64,000 nucleotides of DNA, from positions 1 to 64,000 of the forward strand of contig JAAYUI010000008.1 of NCBI GenBank assembly GCA_012517765.1, read 5' to 3'. Origin of the DNA: Caldisericales bacterium (GTDB lineage Bacteria > Caldisericota > Caldisericia > JAAYUI01). The notes under the pieces are model-generated. The model saw nothing but the letters and a program-made list of their open reading frames with translations. It was not told the origin of the DNA and made no database searches. The position numbers and the translations under genes are program-made. The first letter of the stretch is position 1; the number at the start of each line of letters is the position of its first letter. Positions 58,086 to 64,000 of the stretch are shown here, one piece after another.

Positions 58086-60038
58086 TCACGACTTGGAAAC
58101 GGCGCCAAACCTGCAGACCGTGAAGCAGGTGCCGCAGGATATGCACTTGTCTGTTATTATGTAGTGCGGGCTTTTTGGTGCACCCATTATGCAGGAAACT
58201 GGACAATTCTTTGCGCACAATGTACATCCTGTGCATTTGTTGGCATCGATTGAATAGACAAGAAGCTCTGAGCAAATTCCTGCTGGACACCTTCTCTCGT
58301 ATATGTGGGCCTCATATTCCGGCCTGAACCACCTGAGTGTCGAAAGGATAGGATTTGGTGAAGAATTGCCAAGACCACAAAGGCTGGTGTCCTTGATGAC
58401 TTCTGCGAGCCTCTCAAGCTGGGTTATTCCCTGGAACCTCTCGAGTGCATCGGCACCGTGCTCGCCCTTCCTGCCCTTTGTTATCATGGTAAGAATTTCA
58501 AGCATCCTTCTTGTGCCTTCCCTGCACGGAATGCACTTTCCGCAGCTTTCCCTCTGGATGAAGTCCATAAAATACTTGGCCACATCAACCATACAAGTTG
58601 CATCATCCATGACGACCATTCCACCAGAACCCATCATTGCACCTGCGGACTTGAGTGACTCATAATCAATCTCTGTGTCCAGAAGTGGGGTTGGCATGCA
58701 TCCACCGGACGGTCCGCCAATCTGGACGGCCTTGAACTGCCTGCTATTTGGAATCCCGCCACCAATTTCAAAAATGATCTTGCGAAGCATGGTTCCCATG
58801 GCCACTTCGACCAGTCCGGTATTTTTGACGTTTCCTGAAAGGGCAAAAACTTTTGTTCCCTTTGAGGTTGCAGTTCCGATTGAGCTGAACCATCCCTCCC
58901 CATTCCTTATGAGTGCCGGAACATTGGCCAGCGTTTCGACATTGTTGATAGCCGTCGGTTTGCCAAAAAGACCTTTCACGGATGGATATGGCGGCCTTGG
59001 ACGCGGCATGCCTCTCTTGCCCTCTATGGAGTGGATGAGTGCCGTTTCCTCGCCACAAACAAAGGCGCCCGCACCCATCTTTATTTTTATTTCAAGATCA
59101 AAACCTGAATCCATGATATTTTCACCAAGCAGTCCAAGCTCTTTTGCCTGTTTTATGGCCTGCTGGAGGTGCCTGATTGCAAGCGGGTATTCTGCCCTGA
59201 TGTACACATAGGCCCTGGAAGCACCAATGGCATATGCTGCTATCGCAAGCCCCTCGATCAGACGGTGGGGGTCACCCTCGATGACTGCCCTGTCCATGAA
59301 TGCGCCTGGATCGCCCTCGTCAGCATTGCAGATCATGTATTTCTGGTCAGCTTCCTGCTGGAGCGCCAGTTTCCACTTTGTTCCAGTATTGAAACCACCA
59401 CCACCTCTACCTCTCAGGCCTGACTTTTCAACCATGTCACAGACTTCCTGCCTGGTTTTGTCATAGACTGCTTTTGCAAAGGCCTTGTATCCGTCCCATG
59501 CGATGTATTCCCAGATATTGGTTGGATCTACAATTCCGCAACCTGAAAGAACCCAGCGGGTTTGTGGGGCAAAAAACGGGTGTTCATCCATGTATTTGAC
59601 ATTGTTCCAGCCTTTGAGGGTTTTGCTTCTGAACTGGAAACAGGCAATGTCTTCCGGAACACTACCAGAGAGTATGGCATCCATGAGCTGTGGTACTTTG
59701 TCTTCAGTGATTTTTCTAAAGGAAATTCTTGTCCTGCCAGGTAACTGGAAGTCAACCATCGGCTCTTCTGCACAAAGTCCAATGCAGCCAATCTGTATTA
59801 TGTCTGCACCAATGTTTTTTTCGGAAAGATAAGATTTTATAGCCTCAAGGGTCTTCCCTGCACCTGCCCCAAGACCACAGGTTCCGGTACCAATGTAGAT
59901 GGTTGGCTTTGCGACATCTTCCCTTTTGAGTCTTGAAACAAGCATTTCCACATTCTTTGCAGCTTCGCCTGAAAGCGAACCGGTAAGGTATGCCCCAAGG
60001 TTCTCTCTTGTCAATGCAAAATCAGTTCCCGCTTGCAT
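58086..60038 (-). CDS. hydB: [FeFe]-hydrogenase flavin subunit HydB (NuoF-like)
   Basis: A 650-residue NAD(H)-reacting subunit. An N-terminal thioredoxin-like 2Fe-2S domain (TGTCGLGAGAGK and IQIGCIGLCAEEP) is followed by the NuoF core: NADH/FMN site LRGRGGGGFNTGTKW and ICNADEGDPGAFMDR, the SLBB part, and the 4Fe-4S motif ESCGKCIPCREGTRRM. A C-terminal two-cluster ferredoxin domain (CTGCTLCAKNC and CISCGTCFTVC) is the trait of bifurcating HydB rather than plain NuoF. ATG 60038 overlaps the hydC end by 17 bases; GTG-type upstream starts are not supported. Confidence 0.96.
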   Translation of the reverse strand: MQAGTDFALTRENLGAYLTGSLSGEAAKNVEMLVSRLKREDVAKPTIYIGTGTCGLGAGAGKTLEAIKSYLSEKNIGADIIQIGCIGLCAEEPMVDFQLPGRTRISFRKITEDKVPQLMDAILSGSVPEDIACFQFRSKTLKGWNNVKYMDEHPFFAPQTRWVLSGCGIVDPTNIWEYIAWDGYKAFAKAVYDKTRQEVCDMVEKSGLRGRGGGGFNTGTKWKLALQQEADQKYMICNADEGDPGAFMDRAVIEGDPHRLIEGLAIAAYAIGASRAYVYIRAEYPLAIRHLQQAIKQAKELGLLGENIMDSGFDLEIKIKMGAGAFVCGEETALIHSIEGKRGMPRPRPPYPSVKGLFGKPTAINNVETLANVPALIRNGEGWFSSIGTATSKGTKVFALSGNVKNTGLVEVAMGTMLRKIIFEIGGGIPNSRQFKAVQIGGPSGGCMPTPLLDTEIDYESLKSAGAMMGSGGMVVMDDATCMVDVAKYFMDFIQRESCGKCIPCREGTRRMLEILTMITKGRKGEHGADALERFQGITQLERLAEVIKDTSLCGLGNSSPNPILSTLRWFRPEYEAHIYERRCPAGICSELLVYSIDANKCTGCTLCAKNCPVSCIMGAPKSPHYIITDKCISCGTCFTVCRFGAVSKS

Positions 60039-60507
60039 CTTTTTCCACCTTTCTGCGATACTCGGAAAGAATCTTTTTAATCTTTTCTGTTGAAACGTCT
60101 GCGTATACTTCGCCATTTACGCTCATCGCCGGCGCAAGACCACATACACCCATGCAGGCAACGATTTCAAGGCTGAAAAGGCCGTCCCTTGTTGTCTGTC
60201 CCGGATCGATCTTGAGCTCGCGCTTTAGTGCTTCAAGCACACTTGCAGAACCTTTGACGTGGCAGGCAGTTCCCCTGCATATCTGCACATGAAACTTGCC
60301 AGGCCCCTGGAACCTGAACTGGTTGTAGAACGTTGCAACACCAAAAATCTTGCTTGTGGGCAAATTGAGGAACTCGCCTATTCTTATCACTGCCTCCTGG
60401 CTCAGATAGCCATATTGTTCCTGCACCTCCTGCAGTATCGGGATCAACATGTCCCGTCCTGCGTTCTGGTGTTTTTTCAAGATTGGTTCAATGTCCTGCT
60501 TTGTCAT
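60022..60507 (-). CDS. hydC: [FeFe]-hydrogenase small subunit HydC (NuoE-like)
   Basis: A 161-residue thioredoxin-fold 2Fe-2S subunit. A helical N-terminal region (about 60 residues) is followed by KIFGVATFYNQFRF and cluster ligands CRGTACHVKG and CMGVCGLAPAM, the NuoE pattern of C-x4-C...C-x3-C. AAAGGAG lies before ATG 60507. It overlaps rex upstream (20 bases) and hydB downstream (17 bases). Confidence 0.95.
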   Translation of the reverse strand: MTKQDIEPILKKHQNAGRDMLIPILQEVQEQYGYLSQEAVIRIGEFLNLPTSKIFGVATFYNQFRFQGPGKFHVQICRGTACHVKGSASVLEALKRELKIDPGQTTRDGLFSLEIVACMGVCGLAPAMSVNGEVYADVSTEKIKKILSEYRRKVEKDASGN

Positions 60508-61174
60508 TGCTTCTCCTTTCCAAAACCTGTCCTTGTGGTTTTTGCCTTGAATAAAACGCAACTTTTTCAAGAGCCATTGTCATATCAATGTCCTCAACGT
60601 AAGTTCCGTGGGGGACTTTGATAGAAACCGGTGTGAAATTGAGAATTCCCTTGATTCCCGAGTGTGTAAGTCTGTCTGCAACCTCTTGCGAGGCCGAAAA
60701 CGGAACAGCCATTATCGCTATGGAAGCATTGTTCTCATTTATGACATCCTGCAACTGTGACATCGGGTAGCAACGGCAACCGTTGATTACCCTGCCAGTT
60801 TTTTCAGAATCATTATCAAAACATGCGATAATGGACAGCTTGGGTCTTTTACCTGCAAAATATGATAGTATAGCCCTCCCAAGATTGCCTACCCCTACAA
60901 GAACAACATTCTGGACATCAAGATCATCAAGGAACTCTCCGATACTCTTCGATAGTTCGCCAACCGAGTAGCCCCTGTTCGGGGAGCCACTGTAGCCAAG
61001 GACCATAATGTCCCTTCTGACCTGGTCGGGGGTAGCACCAGACATGTGGGCAATCTCGTGGGAGAAGGCATAGTCCCTTCCCTCCCTGGCAAGCTTGTCC
61101 ATCACCCTTCTGTAGAGTGAGAGCCTTCCTATCGTCTTTTCTGAAACTCTTTCCATTTTTCCGTTCTTTTTCAT
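60488..61174 (-). CDS. rex: Redox-sensing transcriptional repressor Rex
   Basis: A protein of about 228 residues. The N-terminal winged helix (RLSLYRRVMDKLAREG, HMSGATPDQVRRDIMVLG and a GYSV wing) binds DNA. The Rossmann domain has VVLVGVGNLGRAIL and FDNDSEKTG and senses the NADH/NAD+ ratio. Rex typically represses fermentative and hydrogenase genes until NADH rises. As the first gene of the hydrogenase operon it probably autoregulates it. Alternative starts are ATG 61156 and a longer frame to 61225; none has a strong ribosome binding site. Confidence 0.93.
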   Translation of the reverse strand: MKKNGKMERVSEKTIGRLSLYRRVMDKLAREGRDYAFSHEIAHMSGATPDQVRRDIMVLGYSGSPNRGYSVGELSKSIGEFLDDLDVQNVVLVGVGNLGRAILSYFAGKRPKLSIIACFDNDSEKTGRVINGCRCYPMSQLQDVINENNASIAIMAVPFSASQEVADRLTHSGIKGILNFTPVSIKVPHGTYVEDIDMTMALEKVAFYSRQKPQGQVLERRSNDKAGH

Positions 61175-61214
61175 ATTCGTGACATCTTTCACATTGTGTA
61201 GTCGTGCATGAGCT

Positions 61215-61251
61215 ACCTTATGCAAAGAAAAAACAAAGTCAAGTTAACTTG
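61215..61251 (-). promoter_or_regulatory. Promoter and candidate operator of the rex-hyd operon
   Basis: On the minus strand TTGACT (61237-61242), a 16-base spacer and TAAGGT (61215-61220) form a plausible promoter 40 bases before rex. A perfect 12-base palindrome CAAGTTAACTTG (61240-61251) overlaps the -35 box. It contains GTTAAC, the core of some Rex half-sites, but is not the standard TTGTGAA-N4-TTCACAA. Confidence 0.5.
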
Positions 61252-61333
61252 GCAAAGAAATTGGTAAAAATCAAATAATCATGTTCTTTGGGGCACCCAA
61301 TGAATCAATACAGGATGGGCGAAAAGGGATGGG

Positions 61334-62524
61334 TTATTTGTTCTTGAGGGTTGGAAACCAGTCCAGGAGATTCGGTGTGATTTTTTTGGTAGAGATTGCA
61401 TCCGAGAGGATTTTTGCACTTTCCGTCCAAGGGTAGAGGTCCTCTTCTAGCATCCTGTTGCCAACCTGTGAGAGGGTGGCTATCGCCAAAAGGTCCTTCA
61501 ACAGAAACTCGCCATCATCACTGAAGGACGCCGCAACACCCGACCATGAGAATGTCTTTCTCCCTGGTCTTACATCAAAAATCTTCAACAGCGAGTTTGC
61601 TGCCTCCTTGTGCAAAGGAAACAGGTCGCCCATCACATAGGCAAGCATTGACCCACATGGGGATGCGCCAAGGAAATCGGCAAAACGGGCAAGTGAAATC
61701 TTGGAGATTTCAGACCGCTCACTGATATTTAGGAGCAGACCGAAGCTTTTCCGGGCAACGCCTATATGGCGCCCATAGTATTCCCCCAGCCAAAGACACT
61801 TGGGATTGAAATCATTTACCGGATAGTTGTCCCAGACCACTACATCTCTTCCAGCCACTTTCCTGAAATCGGCAAACGACTGGTTGCCAATTTCTTCAGG
61901 GACAACATCTGGCCCGGTCCAGAAAATGGTAATTGACCTGTCCAGATTGACGAGAAAGTTGCACAGATATTCCGATTTTCTGCTCCCAAAATATTGAGTG
62001 GGGCACACAAGCAACCTGGCAAATGGATTCCTTTTTCTTATTGAAGACAAAACGGCATTTGATGCCTCGGCATGGAGTTTTCCAAGATTGCCGGAACGCA
62101 AAACTCCGATGTCATCAAAAAGCAGCGCAAAACAGTTTGGATTATAAGAAGAAAGCTGGTAAACCCTTTTCACAAGAAGAGCAATCTCCCCCTTGTGGAA
62201 TCTGCTTCCTGGCGATATTGACAGGCAAAGCTCAATACCATTTTCTTTACAAATAACGGCCAATTGAGACATTTCAGCTCTCAATGTTTCAGGCAAGTCA
62301 TCTCTCCACTTTTTGGCCAGGTGTGGTTCATTCTTTGGAGCGACCATAAAAAAGTTAAGGCCGATACTCCCCATGGTTCGAACAAGAGAAGTGCGTCTCT
62401 CAAGAGAAAGCGGCTTGCCATAATAGCCCTCAATCGCGCCAAAGTTTCTTCCTGTCTGGCCAGGCCCCGAAACACCAAAAAGGCCGACAACGAAACCAAG
62501 CAACAATGAGGTCAGTTGTTGCAT
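61334..62524 (-). CDS. GH84-like beta-N-acetylglucosaminidase (hyaluronidase/O-GlcNAcase family)
   Basis: A 396-residue protein with a hydrophobic, signal-like N-terminus (SLLLGFVVGLFG). GAIEGYYGKPLS, then LNFFMVAPKNEPHLAKKWRD and the catalytic Asp pair in FALLFDDIGVL match family GH84, whose members remove GlcNAc from glycoproteins or glycans. An Asn/Asp-rich pocket segment VVWDNYPVND follows near 210-235. Other GH84 features such as C-terminal carbohydrate-binding modules are absent. It starts one base inside the stop of the membrane-protein gene at 62524, so the two are translationally coupled. The target is probably extracytoplasmic; substrate unknown. Confidence 0.85.
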   Translation of the reverse strand: MQQLTSLLLGFVVGLFGVSGPGQTGRNFGAIEGYYGKPLSLERRTSLVRTMGSIGLNFFMVAPKNEPHLAKKWRDDLPETLRAEMSQLAVICKENGIELCLSISPGSRFHKGEIALLVKRVYQLSSYNPNCFALLFDDIGVLRSGNLGKLHAEASNAVLSSIRKRNPFARLLVCPTQYFGSRKSEYLCNFLVNLDRSITIFWTGPDVVPEEIGNQSFADFRKVAGRDVVVWDNYPVNDFNPKCLWLGEYYGRHIGVARKSFGLLLNISERSEISKISLARFADFLGASPCGSMLAYVMGDLFPLHKEAANSLLKIFDVRPGRKTFSWSGVAASFSDDGEFLLKDLLAIATLSQVGNRMLEEDLYPWTESAKILSDAISTKKITPNLLDWFPTLKNK

Positions 62525-63330
62525 CAGCTTTGCAGGGTAAGATCAATGGCCCCGACCATACCAAGGAGGAACCCGGCTATCCAGAAGAGATTTATCATGT
62601 TAAAAACGCTTATGTTGGGTGTATATGGGAACCAGACATAATACTCGTAGGCAACAATCAAAAAACCACTTGCAGCAAAAAACCTGAATGGCCTTCCTAT
62701 CTTGCTCTTTGCAAAAAGTATCGCAAGTCTCAGGACTGCGGCAAAGAAGATGACAACCAGGATAAGATACGATGACAAAATCACGGCATCATGATATCCA
62801 AATTCAGCTACAAGGCTGCCATTTTTACCCATAAAAGGGAAGAACATCATGAAAAGGGTGGCAAGAGAAAGCGCAACGATAGTGATAGTGAAAAATGTTA
62901 TTTGTTTTCTGCCCATCCTGTAACCAAGCCTTACAGGAAAAGCAAAGAAGGCCCATACTACAAGAAGAACACCACAAACATAAAACACGGAAGACATTGA
63001 CAAAATAGGGGCATCGACCCCACCAAGGTGGGCGACAAACTCCACCAAAATACCAATCCCAAGAAGAAATGTCCCGATACCAAGGAGCCTGATGGTTGAC
63101 TTAAGGCTGTCCAGGATATTACCAAAAAACCCCTGATACAGGAAACACAAAGATGCAGCAAACGGGGCCAGCATCTTTACTGCATCGGCCCATACAGCCC
63201 ATACTGCCGGCTTGTCAGGAGTACTCCACGGTGCGGGTGAGGCACCAACCTGATAATTGAACAAAAAAATGAGGGCAAATATTATGAGCCCAACAATGGC
63301 AAGAATTGTTCTGTTATTGTCCATGTTCAC
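62524..63330 (-). CDS. Eight-helix membrane protein, function unknown
   Basis: A 268-residue protein with about eight hydrophobic helices, such as ILAIVGLIIFALIFLFNYQ, LGIGTFLLGIGILVEFV, ITIVALSLATLFMMFFPF and WIAGFLLGMVGAIDL. The short loops carry few charged residues and no catalytic motif. I do not recognise the family; a 7TM-sensor-like or transporter-like fold is possible. It overlaps the GH84-like gene by one base and follows a propeller gene, so the three may work together outside or at the membrane. Confidence 0.68.
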   Translation of the reverse strand: MNMDNNRTILAIVGLIIFALIFLFNYQVGASPAPWSTPDKPAVWAVWADAVKMLAPFAASLCFLYQGFFGNILDSLKSTIRLLGIGTFLLGIGILVEFVAHLGGVDAPILSMSSVFYVCGVLLVVWAFFAFPVRLGYRMGRKQITFFTITIVALSLATLFMMFFPFMGKNGSLVAEFGYHDAVILSSYLILVVIFFAAVLRLAILFAKSKIGRPFRFFAASGFLIVAYEYYVWFPYTPNISVFNMINLFWIAGFLLGMVGAIDLTLQS

Positions 63331-63408
63331 AGATAAATATTATCACTTATTTTTTCAAACAAAAGTCTTTGCTGAAAAGAGGGATAAATCAATCCTCCAA
63401 GCAGCTGG

Positions 63409-64000
63409 CTACTTTTTCAGTGTTCTTTTTACAAAAACAGTATAGTCATCACCTGAAACAAAACAAAGATACTCGGCATTTATGAGTTTTGGGACGATCA
63501 CAGGCCATTCCCAGTACATTATCTCGTTGCCGTTTCTCACATCATAGATCGTATTGGCAGAAGCCGTTTTGGAGCTGACCCAGACACCAAAAGCCCCAAA
63601 ACGCTTCTGTTTCTCGCCAGTTCTTCCCCAAACCATCTTTCCCTTCTGGTTTACGCAAACTATGCCATTCTTGATCCTCAAGCCGGACGGGAAACATAGG
63701 CCTTCGCCCTGAACAACCTCAACCTCCGGTTTTTCAACAAGCAAACCATGGTCATAACCAGACTTGCCAGTCCTTACATCAAAAAACTCGGTGCACCCGT
63801 CACCTCTGTACAAAAACACCAGACTACCAGAAACAATAGAAATACTCGGCCCATCATCAATCTTGCATGGTTTTTCCCAAAGGGTCTTTAGTGAACCATC
63901 GACAAATGATCTGGCCAGCAGTTTTCCGTTCTGGATGGTGACAAAAACACCATCAGCCAAGAAATTATACTTGTCTGGCACTTTGTATGTTTTTCTGGTT
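63409..64000 (-). CDS. Beta-propeller-like protein, partial at window end
   Basis: The C-terminal 190 or more residues of a protein whose frame is open to the window edge, so its start lies beyond 64000. The visible part contains blade-like repeats (GVFVTIQNGKLLARSFVDGS, TEFFDVRTGKSGYDHGL, TIYDVRNGNEIMYWEW), akin to PQQ/WD-like repeats of outer-surface lipoproteins. No active-site motif is visible. It is the upstream neighbour of the membrane-protein and GH84-like genes on the same strand. Confidence 0.6.
   Translation of the reverse strand, partial: TRKTYKVPDKYNFLADGVFVTIQNGKLLARSFVDGSLKTLWEKPCKIDDGPSISIVSGSLVFLYRGDGCTEFFDVRTGKSGYDHGLLVEKPEVEVVQGEGLCFPSGLRIKNGIVCVNQKGKMVWGRTGEKQKRFGAFGVWVSSKTASANTIYDVRNGNEIMYWEWPVIVPKLINAEYLCFVSGDDYTVFVKRTLKK

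Noticed and set aside
1-64000. tRNA, rRNA, insertion sequences, integrases or riboswitches
   Set aside because: Intergenic gaps were read on both strands; none showed a cloverleaf with a CCA-type end, transposase-like frame, or a known aptamer core. Short elements could still be missed by eye.

Overview
The window looks like a chromosome segment from an anaerobic, fermentative, hydrogen-metabolising bacterium. The evidence is a complete trimeric [FeFe]-hydrogenase operon (rex, hydCBA and the H-cluster maturases hydG, hydF, hydE), an electron transfer flavoprotein pair, a two-subunit oxygen-sensitive fumarase and a catabolic-type glutamate dehydrogenase. Base composition is moderate (mid-40s percent GC by eye) and arginine is written mostly as AGG/AGA. 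Three secreted proteins end in copper-amine-oxidase-N-like 'stalk' domains, which are common in Clostridia-like and uncultured anaerobic lineages. I cannot assign a phylum from this sequence alone. No tRNA, rRNA, CRISPR array, insertion sequence or integrase was found.

Layout. 1-5 kb: a giant secreted beta-helix protein and a response regulator. 5-11 kb: CopA copper pump, MFS exporter, beta-propeller lipoprotein and class V aminotransferase. 11-19 kb: SMC, fumarase, EtfBA and a stalk-domain protein. 19-21 kb: glutamate dehydrogenase. 21-24.8 kb: a four-gene operon encoding a membrane-anchored beta-propeller, two Cys/Asp-rich peptides and a radical SAM/SPASM maturase. 24.9-31 kb: a PEP-synthase-like ATP-grasp protein, an EamA transporter, an AT-rich orphan gene and a DUF1566 protein. 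31-38 kb: Hsp20 with a sigma/alpha-CTD-like regulator, polysaccharide deacetylase, PurE/PurD, a PLD nuclease, a small GTPase with a DUF4388 partner, and a lipoprotein. 38-43 kb: a packed operon (NHL-stalk, rhodanese-like, membrane protein, pentapeptide protein, MocR regulator). 43-46.8 kb: four tandem paralogous membrane proteins and a thioredoxin pair. 46.9-48.7 kb: an AT-rich OLD-family nuclease. 48.7-61.2 kb: the hydrogenase operon. 61.3-64 kb: a GH84-like glycosidase, a membrane protein and a partial propeller.

The most exciting system is the operon at 21067-24756. Its two small proteins carry 16 and 11 cysteines, share a leader (KHIxPLN, then exactly ten residues, then N-x-C) and repeat the motif D-x-C, several times within C-x3-D. 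They sit directly ahead of a maturase with a canonical radical SAM triad and a full SPASM cysteine set. This strongly suggests a ribosomally made, multiply thioether-crosslinked (Cys-to-Asp type) product. A membrane-anchored, roughly seven-bladed propeller is encoded first. The only promoter I see has perfect TTGACA and near-perfect TATTAT boxes separated by 19 bp that include a run of nine G, the architecture of a phase-variable promoter. A perfect 11-bp inverted repeat in the first codons of the maturase may lower its expression relative to the peptides.

A second interesting system is inside the hydrogenase operon: a histidine kinase fused to a [FeFe]-hydrogenase-like H-cluster domain, followed by a lone receiver and a receiver-kinase hybrid. 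It is a plausible hydrogen- or redox-sensing relay co-transcribed with the enzyme and its maturases under Rex.
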